Source: Micromonospora inyonensis
GTDB taxonomy: Bacteria; Actinomycetota; Actinomycetes; Mycobacteriales; Micromonosporaceae
DNA: 64,000 nucleotides
Direction of reading: 5' to 3'
Assembly: GCF_900091415.1 (NCBI RefSeq)
Contig: NZ_FMHU01000002.1
Coordinates: forward strand, 1,302,001 to 1,366,000
Positions 23,714 to 31,801 of this stretch are shown one piece after another. Position 1 is the first letter of the stretch, and every line of letters begins with the position of its first letter. The position numbers and the translations under genes are program-made. The notes under the pieces were generated by a model, which had not been told where the DNA came from, did no database searches, and was given only the letters and a program-made list of their open reading frames with translations.

Positions 23714-23956
23714 TCAGCGGGTGCCGTTGTGGTGGGCGACCCTGATGCGGTTCCAGACGCGGCGGCCGAGCCGCAACCGCCGGCCGGTGGCCTTGCACCA
23801 GCGGCAGGGGCGGGAGATCCGGGTGTTGCCCTTCGGGGTGTGGTGGGCTTTGCCGTCGCACACCCAGCAGCGGGCGAACGGCCACACGGCGCACGACACG
23901 GCGTAGCCGAGGGCGGCGAGGGTGCCGATTGCGATAGCGGTCAACGTGGCCTGCAT
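23714..23956 (-). CDS. Small membrane protein with zinc-binding tail
   Basis: 80 residues: one N-terminal transmembrane helix (LTAIAIGTLAALGYAVSCAV) followed by a cytosolic basic tail with CWVC and CRWC, a four-Cys zinc site, and RRLRLGRRVWNRIR. It is the last gene of the transfer half, separated from the translocase gene by the GCTAGC-rich stretch. Small one-helix proteins of this kind accompany conjugation genes on actinomycete elements; the exact role is unknown. A GGAGG-like site precedes the ATG at 23956. Confidence 0.7.
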   Translation of the reverse strand: MQATLTAIAIGTLAALGYAVSCAVWPFARCWVCDGKAHHTPKGNTRISRPCRWCKATGRRLRLGRRVWNRIRVAHHNGTR

Positions 23957-23996
23957 GTGCCCTCCTGGGGCGGGTTTCGGGGGTTGGTGGGTTGGT

Positions 23997-24068
23997 GGGG
24001 CTAGCCGCGTTTCCGCTGGCCAGCGGGGCTAGCGGTGGGGCTATCGCTAGCCCCTGCCGGGTGCTAGC
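23997..24068. repeat. Cluster of four GCTAGC repeats; candidate transfer site
   Basis: GCTAGC occurs at 24000, 24028, 24046 and 24063, often as GGGGCTAGC. The third copy forms a hairpin GGGGCTA-TCGC-TAGCCCC (24037-24054). The cluster adjoins the 3' end of the translocase gene. In Streptomyces, TraB recognises short direct repeats at the clt locus near its own gene, so this may be such a site. A plain terminator is the alternative. Confidence 0.45.
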
Positions 24069-26112
24069 GCGATTCGAGTTCGGCGGCCTTGATCCGGGCG
24101 TCGAGGGCCGCCAGGCGGACGCCCTTGCGGGTGGTGGCCTTGCCGTCGATGCGGCGTCCGATGTCGGCGGTGGGCACCCCGGCGGCGGCCATCCGAGCGC
24201 CGAAAATCTCGACGGTCAGGTCCCCGTACACCTCGGGGTCGAGGTGCCGTAGCCGCGGCACGATCAGCTCCGACCACAGGGCCGGCTCACTGCCGTCCCA
24301 CACCCGACGGACGTCGTCGAGCAGGTTCCGGGCGTGCACGCGGACCGGACCCGGCTCGGGGCGGACACCGGAGCGCAGCGCCAGGGCACGAGCGCAGACG
24401 GCGGCGGCCTGGTCGTCGTCGACGAGCGCGGCGCGGACGGTTTCGTAGCCGGCGGTGAACCCGGCGCGGACCATCCAACCGGAGTCCTCACCGGGCACGA
24501 ACGCCGTCGGCCGGGCCCCGGTGCGGTACGCCGACGTGCCGAGGATCATGTCCGTTTCCGGCTGCGCCGGGACCGCGAGGGCGGCCCGGTTGGTGATCAG
24601 GCTGGAAATCGCTTTCGGCAAGGAGTCCTTGTCGAAGCGTTGGGTGGCGACGATGACGTGAATGCCGAGGGCGCGGGCCCGTTTGATGGTGGACAGCAGC
24701 ATCGGCGCACCCGGCCCCTTGATGCCGTGCTTCGACGACATGAACTCCTGTACCTCGTCGAACATCGCCACCACCGGGCGGAGCCGTTCGTCATGTTCGG
24801 CCATGGCCCGGTTGACCTTCTTCACGCTGTTCATGCCGGCGCGGGCGTACTTGGCGACCAGGGGGCCGCGTTCCTCGCACAGCCCGTACAGCCATTCGAT
24901 GATGTCCAACGTGCGGGCGATGGACCGTTCGTCTGCGCCGCACACGTACATGCCGGGCGGGCACAGCTGTTCGAAGCAGTCGTAGTCACCGGAGCCTTTG
25001 AGCTCGCTGATGACGGGGATGACCAGCGGATCGAGCACCGCACCCAGCAGCACGTTGCGGGCGGCGAGGGACTTGCCGGAGCCGGGCACCCCACCGAACA
25101 GGCTGTTCCGTTCGGCCAGTGACCAGGTGACGGGGCGGAGCCGCACGTCGGCCCCGTAGGGGAACGGCTCGAAGTAGTCGGTGGTGCCCTCCTCCAGCAG
25201 CGGCCACGGCGGTTGCCGCATCGCGCTGACCGGCTTGTCGGACACGTAGATTTCCAGCATGCCGGGGTGCTCGCCGCGCACCGGGTCGGGCCACACCTGG
25301 TCGACGGGAAGCCGGAACCCGGCGGCGAGCCGGTCACGGCGGTCGATGACGTCGGTGGCCACCACCCCGGCCGGCAGCGAGATCACGGCCACGTGGCCAC
25401 GTCCGGCGGGGTCGCGGGCAATCTCGCGGGGGAACGTCACCGCGGCGGGGTCCTTGATGCCGGCCCCACACGCGACGAGGGCGGCGCGGGTCAGGTCGGC
25501 GGTGAGCCGCACGTACGTCCCGCCCAACGTGACCCGGTCGACGATCGGCTTGTCGGCGGGCCGTCCCATCCATCCGGCGAGTAGGAACAGCGCGCCGACG
25601 ATCACCCACCGCCCGCCGGGCGCGAAGTACGCGAACGTCACGCCGGACACTGCGACCGCGAAGGCGAGGGTGATCACGACCGGCCACCGCCACGAGCTGT
25701 GCCGCATGCGCCGCTCGTCGAGGGCCAACCAGGTTTGCGGGTCGTTGCGGTTGGCGGCCTGCTGCCGAAGGTGCCAGTTCCCTTCCTCGGCGCTGGCCCA
25801 CCGCACGGGCAGGTATAGGGCCCGCCACAGACCGCGCGGGGCGTACATGGCGGCCCGGCCGGCGTACAGCGGCAGGCGGACGGCGTGGAACCCGGACGCG
25901 TGCACGGCCAGGCGGGCGGTGTCGACGACCAGGCCGACCCACCCGGCGCGGGACCGCAACGCCGCCGGCAGGATGGGCCGCACGTCGCGGCGGCTGGTGA
26001 TGTCCGCGAACGTCGTCGAGGTGACGGGCGGGTCAACGGGACCGCCTTCCCGGGTGGCCTCGATCGCCACCGTCTCCCGGTCGTCGCGCTGCTGGGGGAT
26101 CTGCTGGGTCAT
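24064..26112 (-). CDS. traB: FtsK/SpoIIIE-type DNA translocase (TraB-like)
   Basis: A 682-residue membrane-anchored ATPase, expected to pump double-stranded DNA between hyphae during conjugation. Hydrophobic segments lie near residue 150 (WPVVITLAFAVAVSGVTFAY and VIVGALFLLAGWMG). The motor has Walker A GGVPGSGKSLAARN at about 340 and Walker B VVAMFDEVQEFM at about 445, followed by sensor GIHVIVATQRFDKDSL. The C-terminal ~70 residues hold a possible winged-helix DNA reader (GVPTADIGRRIDGKATTRKG), the part that in TraB reads clt repeats. The ATG at 26112 has a GAGGAG site 8 bases upstream. It stands after the small Cys-rich genes. Confidence 0.89.
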   Translation of the reverse strand: MTQQIPQQRDDRETVAIEATREGGPVDPPVTSTTFADITSRRDVRPILPAALRSRAGWVGLVVDTARLAVHASGFHAVRLPLYAGRAAMYAPRGLWRALYLPVRWASAEEGNWHLRQQAANRNDPQTWLALDERRMRHSSWRWPVVITLAFAVAVSGVTFAYFAPGGRWVIVGALFLLAGWMGRPADKPIVDRVTLGGTYVRLTADLTRAALVACGAGIKDPAAVTFPREIARDPAGRGHVAVISLPAGVVATDVIDRRDRLAAGFRLPVDQVWPDPVRGEHPGMLEIYVSDKPVSAMRQPPWPLLEEGTTDYFEPFPYGADVRLRPVTWSLAERNSLFGGVPGSGKSLAARNVLLGAVLDPLVIPVISELKGSGDYDCFEQLCPPGMYVCGADERSIARTLDIIEWLYGLCEERGPLVAKYARAGMNSVKKVNRAMAEHDERLRPVVAMFDEVQEFMSSKHGIKGPGAPMLLSTIKRARALGIHVIVATQRFDKDSLPKAISSLITNRAALAVPAQPETDMILGTSAYRTGARPTAFVPGEDSGWMVRAGFTAGYETVRAALVDDDQAAAVCARALALRSGVRPEPGPVRVHARNLLDDVRRVWDGSEPALWSELIVPRLRHLDPEVYGDLTVEIFGARMAAAGVPTADIGRRIDGKATTRKGVRLAALDARIKAAELESR

Positions 26113-26187
26113 GATGGTTGCTCCTCGTTGCTGGGGATGCGGGGCCCGGCCGTAGCTGTGCCGGCTGGCCGGGCCCCGCGCGATGTG

Positions 26188-26331
26188 CTACTTGTCGCTG
26201 GCCTTGCAGCAGCGGCACGTCTTACCGCCGTCGAGGGGGGCGCACGCGCACCCGCACGACAGGCAGCCGCGGCCGGGGATGCCGCCAGACTGGGAGTGCA
26301 TGCAGCCGCAGCGTCCGCACCGGTGCGCCAT
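26188..26331 (-). CDS. 47-residue Cys-rich protein
   Basis: A tiny protein with ten cysteines, starting MAHRCGRCGCMHSQSGG and ending KTCRCCKASDK, with a central CLSCGCAC. The spacing suggests two zinc clusters. The ATG shares one base with the stop of the upstream gene, so translation is coupled. No function is known. It lies directly upstream of the translocase gene on the same strand. Confidence 0.6.
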   Translation of the reverse strand: MAHRCGRCGCMHSQSGGIPGRGCLSCGCACAPLDGGKTCRCCKASDK

Positions 26332-26564
26332 CAGCGGCGCCCCTTCTTCCGGCCGTCGGTGTGGCAGATGGCGACCGCGCCGTGGCCGATGGCGGACGCG
26401 CCGCCCTTGACGTTGACGCTGCCGATGTTGATGTCCCCGCCGGTGGCGGTGGAGCCGTCGAACGACAGGTGCCCGTCCTTGCAGGTGGCCAGGGTGCCCG
26501 TCGCGTCGGTGGACACGCTGCGGAACTTCGTGGTTCCGCACCTCTCGCAGCTCGTGATGGCCAT
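26331..26564 (-). CDS. 77-residue zinc-finger-like protein
   Basis: It begins MAITSCERCGTTKFRSV, followed by a Cys (LATCKDGHLSF), a Gly/Val-rich middle (GGDINIGSVNVKGGASAIG) and a basic end GRKKGRR. The CERC pair with later Cys/His could bind one zinc. The start at 26564 is decided by AAAGGAG ending 6 bases upstream; the ATG two codons earlier (26570) abuts that site and cannot use it. Function unknown. Confidence 0.65.
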   Translation of the reverse strand: MAITSCERCGTTKFRSVSTDATGTLATCKDGHLSFDGSTATGGDINIGSVNVKGGASAIGHGAVAICHTDGRKKGRR

Positions 26565-26648
26565 GGCCATCTCCTTTCGTATCGGTCCGGCTCTGGCCGG
26601 CTCCGCGTGCCACCGGCAGTGATGGGTGCCGGTGGCCACGGAGGACGG

Positions 26649-26837
26649 TCAGCTCTGGTCGGTGGTGACGGGGTGGTCGGGGCAGCCGACCTGGTTGCCG
26701 GCGGCGGTCCACCCGGCGCGGCGGAGCTGCCGGTCGGCGACCGACCGGATCCGGGATCCGGACGCGCCGTCGTCCTGGGCGCACCGGCCGCAGGTGTCGC
26801 AGTGTCCGTGCATGTGCTGGCTGCTGACGGCGCTCAT
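26649..26837 (-). CDS. 62-residue Cys/His-rich protein
   Basis: A small protein with HMHGHCDTCGRCAQDDG near the N-terminus and GCPDHP near the C-terminus, able to bind zinc. Its ATG overlaps the stop of the Spd-like gene by four bases. It is the last member of the tightly overlapping chain from 29343. About 85 bases without a gene follow it. Confidence 0.6.
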   Translation of the reverse strand: MSAVSSQHMHGHCDTCGRCAQDDGASGSRIRSVADRQLRRAGWTAAGNQVGCPDHPVTTDQS

Positions 26838-28198
26838 CGGGTCTCCTCACGGACGAGGTGGCCCAAGGCGGCACCCATGCCGAGCACCACCACGGGCAGG
26901 CAGGCGACGACGGTGGTGATCTGCCACGGGGCGGCACCGGTGTCCGGCCTGGTGAGCAGGTGGTAGGTGATTTGCGCGCCGCCGCCCAGGGTGAGCGCGA
27001 TCAGCGCGGACGTCATGGCGAACCGCTTGGCGCGGCCGGTGGTCCGCCCGGACAGCCACACGTACAGGGCGTACCCGGCGTAGGTTTCCATGCCGATCGG
27101 CAGGGTGATCGCCGTGTCCAGGGTGGCCAGCGGTTCGCCATTGTCCCGGGTGAACCCGGGCAGCAGGTCCACCGGGCCGAACCCGGTGAGCTTGCCCAGC
27201 TCCACCCACCCGGCCCACACCGCGACGAACGCGGGCAGCATCAGCAGCCACACCGGCCACACCGGGAGCGGCCGAGCGGTCCGGCTCGTGATCTTCGTAC
27301 CCGGGTGTCCGACCGTCTCCACCTGCTCGATCGGCTCAGCGGCGGATTCCGTTTCGGTGACCTCCGGAGCGTGGTCGGTGTCGATACGTACCCGGGTGTC
27401 CGGGGCGGTCTGGACGGCGGTCTGCGGCGGCTGCGGGGTGGCCGGGGCGTCGTCGTCGAGGGGGATGTCGACCGCGTCCGTACCCGGCTCGCCCACCGGG
27501 GCGTACCCGGGTACGTCGCCGGTCGGGTCCGCCCCGGTCGGTCCGGGGCGGTCCGGGTGGATGCCGAACCCGGTCAGCCGGCCCGCCTGCTTGGCCTCCT
27601 CCAGCCTCCCGTGGATGTCCTCCCGCGCCCGCTCGTGGTACTCCGCGGGCGACTCCGGGCCGATCGGCTCCGCGTAGTCCCACGGGTCCACCGGCGGCTC
27701 CTCGGCGGTCGACTCGCCGAGGTCGACCGGGAGACCAGCGGCGCGACGCTGGCGGGCCACCTCCGCCAGGCTGGCCAACAGGCCCGCGCGGTCGACGTCG
27801 ATGCCGAACGCCTCCGCGAGCTGCTCGGCGGTTGGCGTCGCTCCCCGCCGGTCGGCCAGGTCGACGGCCGCGCGCACCATCTCCAGGCCGTCGAGCCCGG
27901 GAAGGTGCGGCAGCGGCTCCCGCTCGGCGGGCCGCTCGTCCGGCGGCGTGTAGTCGAACTTCTCGGCCAGCCGGCGGCGCAGGTGCTCCTCGTACTCCTG
28001 GGTGCCGATCTCCTGGGCCTTCTCCTCGATGAGCCGGGTACGTAGCTCGTCGGCCTTCGGCGCACCGATCCGGAATTCCCGCATCAGCCGGTTCCGCGAC
28101 GGCACGTCGCCCAGCTCGTCGGCCAGCTTCCGGGCTGCCGGCAGCAGGTCCTCCACCGGCTGCGGGTAGCGGGTGCCGTTGATCGTCGGGGCGGTCAC
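26834..28198 (-). CDS. Spd-like/DUF2637-type membrane protein
   Basis: 454 residues. The N-terminal ~300 are soluble, with two helical DNA-binding-like segments (DVPSRNRLMREFRIGAPKA and ATPTAEQLAEAFGIDVDRAG), then acidic, Pro-rich linkers. The C-terminal 150 residues have four membrane segments (VWPVWLLMLPAFVAVWAGWV, YAGYALYVWLSG, ALIALTLGGGAQITYHLL, VVACLPVVVLGMGAALGHLV), the DUF2637 arrangement of plasmid-spread (Spd) proteins. Spd proteins help intramycelial spread of conjugative elements. The start is GTG 28198, overlapping the previous stop; a longer open frame upstream runs over other genes. Confidence 0.78.
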   Translation of the reverse strand: MTAPTINGTRYPQPVEDLLPAARKLADELGDVPSRNRLMREFRIGAPKADELRTRLIEEKAQEIGTQEYEEHLRRRLAEKFDYTPPDERPAEREPLPHLPGLDGLEMVRAAVDLADRRGATPTAEQLAEAFGIDVDRAGLLASLAEVARQRRAAGLPVDLGESTAEEPPVDPWDYAEPIGPESPAEYHERAREDIHGRLEEAKQAGRLTGFGIHPDRPGPTGADPTGDVPGYAPVGEPGTDAVDIPLDDDAPATPQPPQTAVQTAPDTRVRIDTDHAPEVTETESAAEPIEQVETVGHPGTKITSRTARPLPVWPVWLLMLPAFVAVWAGWVELGKLTGFGPVDLLPGFTRDNGEPLATLDTAITLPIGMETYAGYALYVWLSGRTTGRAKRFAMTSALIALTLGGGAQITYHLLTRPDTGAAPWQITTVVACLPVVVLGMGAALGHLVREETR

Positions 28199-28407
28199 CG
28201 GGCCACCACCTTCACCGGTCGGGGCGCGGTGGGGGTGTCCACACCGTGTACGCCCTCGTCGACCTGGTCGACGACCTCGAGGCCGAAGTGCTCGCGGATC
28301 GCGGCGGCGGACTGGTTGGCGTGCCGCTCGCACAGGGCCACCGCCACGGCCACCGGACCGCCGATGGCGACCGGGCCGCCGAGCAGGATCAACAGAAGCG
28401 GGTTCAT
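28195..28407 (-). CDS. 70-residue one-helix membrane protein
   Basis: It begins with a membrane helix (MNPLLLILLGGPVAIGGPVA, running on to VAVALCERHA). A soluble tail NQSAAAIREHFGLEVVDQVD then ends in the basic RPVKVVAR. Both ends overlap neighbouring genes by four bases. Probably a small accessory protein of the transfer complex; family not recognised. Confidence 0.66.
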   Translation of the reverse strand: MNPLLLILLGGPVAIGGPVAVAVALCERHANQSAAAIREHFGLEVVDQVDEGVHGVDTPTAPRPVKVVAR

Positions 28408-28829
28408 GCCGCACCCCCCGCCACCTCGACGGCCACCGCACGCAGCGCCATCGTCAGCCGCGACAGGGCCCGGAACTGGCGGGCCGCCGCCCGGTCCGCC
28501 CGGTCGCACTCCGGCGTGCCCGGGTCGGACAGGCCCTGGTCCATGCACGACAGGCCGTACCGGGCCGCCATGTCCATCACCGCCCGCTCCAGGCGGGCCG
28601 CCCGGGTCAACGCGTCCAGGTGCGTCAGGGTGCCGCCCAGGACCGCCGCCCGGTACGGCGACAGGATCAGCGCCACGTCGGGGTCCGCCGGCGCCGGGTC
28701 GGACTGCTGGGGCCACTGCTCGACCAGAACCACCGGCCGTCCGGGAGTCTTCTCCATCAGGTCAACGGTGAGCCCGTCGCCAAGGTCCAGCGGGGCACCC
28801 GCGGCGCCCATCGTCGGGTTGTTGTTCAT
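28404..28829 (-). CDS. 141-residue hypothetical protein of the transfer operon
   Basis: A soluble helical protein with no recognised domain: LTVDLMEKTPGRPVVLVEQW, ALILSPYRAAVLGGTLTHLD and a long helical second half containing ARLERAVMDMAARYGLSCM. The ATG at 28829 overlaps the upstream stop (ATGA) and its stop overlaps the downstream ATG. Three cysteines are scattered without a clear metal motif. Confidence 0.7.
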   Translation of the reverse strand: MNNNPTMGAAGAPLDLGDGLTVDLMEKTPGRPVVLVEQWPQQSDPAPADPDVALILSPYRAAVLGGTLTHLDALTRAARLERAVMDMAARYGLSCMDQGLSDPGTPECDRADRAAARQFRALSRLTMALRAVAVEVAGGAA

Positions 28830-29188
28830 CGGGTCACCGCCGGCCGCTCGGCGTCGGCCGGGGCCGGCACGTCGCAGTAGGAGACGACCCGCGTGTGCCC
28901 CCCGGTCACCGGGTGGTTCCATCCCGCCGACTGGTACGGCTGGAACCACCGGCCGCCGCTGCCGTCCAGCGGGCGGTCGACGAGGGCGGGGCGGGGCAGG
29001 CCGAGCCAGGCCGCCCACCGGTCGACGGTGTCGGTGTCGTCGTCGCCGCACTGGAGGGTGAGGCCAGCGGGCAGCGGCCCGTCGTGAGCGGCGACCCGCA
29101 CGTACAGCGGGACGGGCAAGCCGGCGGCGATGCCGGCGGCGGCCAGGTCGAACGCCTTCCGGCGCGGGTCGGTGGTCGTGTCGTTCAT
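28826..29188 (-). CDS. 120-residue hypothetical protein of the transfer operon
   Basis: The product contains RRKAFDLAAAGIAAGLPVPL, YVRVAAHDGPLPAGLTLQCG and DTVDRWAAWLGLPRPALVDR, followed by an aromatic segment WFQPYQSAGWNHPVTGGH. The mixed alpha/beta pattern with DRWAAWLGL is common among small actinomycete-element proteins, but I cannot name the family. A GGAG site lies 8 bases before ATG 29188, and the gene overlaps both neighbours by four bases. Confidence 0.7.
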   Translation of the reverse strand: MNDTTTDPRRKAFDLAAAGIAAGLPVPLYVRVAAHDGPLPAGLTLQCGDDDTDTVDRWAAWLGLPRPALVDRPLDGSGGRWFQPYQSAGWNHPVTGGHTRVVSYCDVPAPADAERPAVTR

Positions 29189-29343
29189 CGGGTCCACTCC
29201 TGGGAGATCGGGACGCACATGCCGCCGGCGCCGAGCTGGTCGCCGCACGGGTACGTCACGTGGTTGTGGTGGAAAGCGAGCCCGGCCAGAACGGCGCAGA
29301 TCAGCACCGTCCGCTTCACCAGGCGGTCGATTCGGGCACCCAC
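29185..29343 (-). CDS. 52-residue one-helix membrane protein, first gene of the transfer chain
   Basis: GTG 29343, preceded by GAGGAGG with 8-base spacing, opens a frame of 52 residues: a basic start (GARIDRLVKR), a hydrophobic helix (TVLICAVLAGLAF) and an outer or lumenal tail with two Cys (YPCGDQLGAGGMCVP). Its stop overlaps the next ATG. The strong ribosome site suggests it sets translation of the whole overlapping chain. Confidence 0.64.
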   Translation of the reverse strand: MGARIDRLVKRTVLICAVLAGLAFHHNHVTYPCGDQLGAGGMCVPISQEWTR

Positions 29344-29397
29344 GACGGGCACCTCCTCACGCGAGGGGTGGAGAACAAGGGGGAGAGGGGAGCCCGG

Positions 29398-29430
29398 GGT
29401 GGGGGTGTCACTACTGATGACACCCCCACC
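29398..29430. terminator. Terminator after the 337-residue gene
   Basis: GGTGGGGGTGTCA and TGACACCCCCACC form a perfect 13-bp stem with a 7-base loop, about 30 bases beyond the stop at 29461 (minus). It separates that gene from the transfer chain starting at 29343. Confidence 0.78.
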
Positions 29431-29436
29431 GGGCAG

Positions 29437-29459
29437 GGGTACGCGGTGAGCGCGTACCC
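29437..29459. terminator. Second, stop-proximal hairpin
   Basis: GGGTACGCG-GTGAG-CGCGTACCC, a 9-bp perfect stem immediately after the stop codon at 29461. Together with the stronger hairpin at 29398 it forms a tandem terminator. Confidence 0.6.
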
Positions 29460-29460
29460 G

Positions 29461-30474
29461 TCAGGCGGTGACGGTGCCGACGTAGACCAAGCTGGCGGTG
29501 AACACCGCCGCCATGACCGCGCCGCCCAGCTCGTCGACGAGCCGGCGCGCGGCCACCTCGGCGGACCGGTCGTCGGCCGCGGTGACGGTGCGGGACGTCA
29601 TGAGGACGTCGTCGGCGGTGAACACGTCCACCCGGTAGGCGGTGCCGGCCGGCGCGGACTGCCCGGTGGTGCGGGCACGGGCCGCCCGGACACCGGCCAG
29701 GATCGACAGGGCGAACGCCTCCGCCTCGTCGAGGTCCAGGTCGACGCCGTACGCGTCCGTGTCGCCGGTCGTCACGTAGACGGTCGTGTCGTCGAACCCG
29801 CCCGGCAGCTCCGGAGACTCCGTCTGCTGGATCATCGCCATCAACCGGCGGTACTGGCCGATGTGGCAGCCGTCGCGCACCTGGTCCTCGAACAGCTTCC
29901 GGGAGTGCCCCAGCTCGGCCGGGCCGCCGCACACGCACTGGCCGTCGCACCACGCCACCGAGCAGACAGCGGTGACCGGACGGCCGAACCAGTCGACGGA
30001 CGGGGCCGGCTTGCGCTCCCACCCGCGCACCAGGTTCAGCGCGCCCTCCTGCCAGCAGATCAGGTCCAGCAGGGCGTCGAACGCCTCATCGGCGGGACGG
30101 CCCACCCGGGCGGCAATCTCGTCGGCGGTCAGATCGGTGGTGTTCATCAGCGTCTCCACCCGGCGGCCCAGGTCGAGCACGTCGGACGACGGCGGGGCGG
30201 GCTGAGTGGCCAGGAACGCGGAGACGGCGTCGTTGACCTCGTCGGCGGTGGCGTCGAGGCGGGCGGCGAGCTGCGCGTCGCTCAGCGGGGCCGGGCTGGT
30301 GCGGATCAGGTCCCACGCCCGGCGGCCCAGCTCGACGGCCAGGGACGTGCTCCGGGAGCGGTACGCCAGGTTCAGCGGGGAGAACTGCTCGACGGCCGGA
30401 CGCTGACCGGGGATCGTCGGGGCGTCGATGAGGCTGTCCGTCGAGCGGACGGGACGGACAGCAGAGATGGTCAT
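29461..30474 (-). CDS. 337-residue hypothetical protein at the right end of the element
   Basis: A separately transcribed soluble protein. The first 40 residues are polar; then come two helical repeats that look like degenerate helix-turn-helix units (PLSDAQLAARLDATADEVND and DLTADEIAARVGRPADEAFD). A Cys-rich centre (AVCSVAWCDGQCVCGG) follows, with a C-terminal alpha/beta part (YGVDLDLDEAEAFALSILAG, YRVDVFTADDVLMTSRTVTA). DNA binding with a zinc site is plausible; the family is not recognised. It is the last gene before chromosomal-looking sequence, so the right boundary of the element should lie in 30475-30626. A TATAGT -10-like box occurs about 80 bases upstream. Confidence 0.8.
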   Translation of the reverse strand: MTISAVRPVRSTDSLIDAPTIPGQRPAVEQFSPLNLAYRSRSTSLAVELGRRAWDLIRTSPAPLSDAQLAARLDATADEVNDAVSAFLATQPAPPSSDVLDLGRRVETLMNTTDLTADEIAARVGRPADEAFDALLDLICWQEGALNLVRGWERKPAPSVDWFGRPVTAVCSVAWCDGQCVCGGPAELGHSRKLFEDQVRDGCHIGQYRRLMAMIQQTESPELPGGFDDTTVYVTTGDTDAYGVDLDLDEAEAFALSILAGVRAARARTTGQSAPAGTAYRVDVFTADDVLMTSRTVTAADDRSAEVAARRLVDELGGAVMAAVFTASLVYVGTVTA

Positions 30475-30626
30475 GACCAGGCCCTATCTGTGGAGGGTGG
30501 AACGACCGTCGCCAGTTGTAGTCCGGCGGTCGGTCGCGCTGTCCAGTTCCGCCCTGACTATAGGCTCGCTCTCCCGAGGATGGACGCCCTGACGCGGGAT
30601 GTCCTTACGGCTGCGCGCACAGTCGT

Positions 30627-31607
30627 TCAGTCTGCGTGCACTCTCATGGTCTGCTGGCGGAACTGGCGCGGGGAGAGGCCGTAGGCGCTGCGGAACGCCT
30701 GGCTGAAGTGCGCGGGGCTGGTGAACCCCCACCGGGCCGCGATCGCCTGGATGGAGCGGGCACACAGGCGGGGGTCGCCGAGGTCGCGCCGGCACTGCTC
30801 CAGACGTTGCTCGCGGATGTAGCCGGCGACGGTCCGCCCGTCCTGCCGGAACAGCTTGTGCAGGTAGCGCAGAGAGACGTGGTGCGCGGAGGCGATCGCG
30901 TCCGGAGTGAGCCGCGTGTCACCCAGGTGGGTCCGGATGAAGGCCCTGATCTGCGCCGTCAGTGCGCGCTGCCGTGTGGGGGGCGGCAGCACGTGCTCGG
31001 TTTCCAGCGCGTGGGCGAGCGCGGTGCCGAGCACCTCGAGGGTGAGGGTGGACAGCCGCAGGGCGTCCGAGGGACCCAGCTCGGGCATGCGCTCCGCGAG
31101 GTGCAGGAGGAACTGCGACGTCAGCGCGCCGACGCCCTGATCACCCGGGATGCGCACCGCGGTCAGTCTCCGCATGTCCTTCCGGGGGAGCAGCAGGAGC
31201 GAGCGCGGGGTGTGCAGGAGCAGGACGCGGCTGCGCGGAATGTGCGGTGCGGGCTCGATGCGGTACGGACGCGAGGGGTCGAGGAGAACCAGGTCCCCGC
31301 CGCCCACGTCCGCGCTTCGGCCGTCCTGTGTCACCGTGCCGCCGCCGCGGATGGTGCAGACGACCTCGAACACCTCCGGATCGGCCTGGCGGATGAGCTT
31401 GGGCGTGCGGTGGAGCGAGTGCGGCATCACGGTCGCCAGGGCCACCCGTACCGGGCCGAACGAGCTGAAGCCGGCATGCGCCCAGAACCGGTTCGCCACA
31501 CGTGGGTCGCAGCGCAGGTCATAGGGCACGGAGAGCTTCGAGATCACCTCGCGCCAGTAGGTGAACCGTTCCGCCGGGGGGACCTCGTCGGTGCTGACCA
31601 CGTCCAT
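30627..31607 (-). CDS. AraC-family transcriptional regulator
   Basis: A 326-residue regulator. The N-terminal cupin-like sensing domain (about 1-190) is of the AraC-binding-domain-2 type (EVPPAERFTYWREVISKLSV, VCTIRGGGTVTQDGRSADVG, DLVLLDPSRPYRIE). The C-terminal ~100 residues carry two helix-turn-helix motifs (LTPDAIASAHHVSLRYLHKL and SIQAIAARWGFTSPAHFSQA), ending with the family signature AFRSAYGLSPRQFRQ. No obvious target operon is adjacent; the divergent methyltransferase 195 bases away is a possible target. It lies outside the integrative element. Confidence 0.93.
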   Translation of the reverse strand: MDVVSTDEVPPAERFTYWREVISKLSVPYDLRCDPRVANRFWAHAGFSSFGPVRVALATVMPHSLHRTPKLIRQADPEVFEVVCTIRGGGTVTQDGRSADVGGGDLVLLDPSRPYRIEPAPHIPRSRVLLLHTPRSLLLLPRKDMRRLTAVRIPGDQGVGALTSQFLLHLAERMPELGPSDALRLSTLTLEVLGTALAHALETEHVLPPPTRQRALTAQIRAFIRTHLGDTRLTPDAIASAHHVSLRYLHKLFRQDGRTVAGYIREQRLEQCRRDLGDPRLCARSIQAIAARWGFTSPAHFSQAFRSAYGLSPRQFRQQTMRVHAD

Positions 31608-31801
31608 GGCTCCATGGTGTCGCGCGTCGGAGCATCACCACCAGCACAGAAGCCGACACGCGGTGTGCGCCTCGGTCGGCGCCCGGCGGTCGCGCCGGCA
31701 GGAGCGGGGGGCGTCGCGGCGGGCACACCGGTCGCCGTCGGATGGTGCGAGGCTGGATACGGTCGCCGTCGCCGGAGGCGGTGCCCGCAGTGGAGGGTGC
31801 G

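Noticed and set aside
23390..24004. 204-codon plus-strand frame over the end of the left half of the element
   Set aside because: It reads through the perfect terminator hairpin and over the minus-strand membrane gene, and its product is Arg/Gly-rich without structure.
15325..30626. Attempt to find att direct repeats flanking the integrative element
   Set aside because: No shared word long enough to be meaningful was found between 15325-15417 and 30475-30626; serine-integrase cores can be only a few bases, so boundaries stay open.
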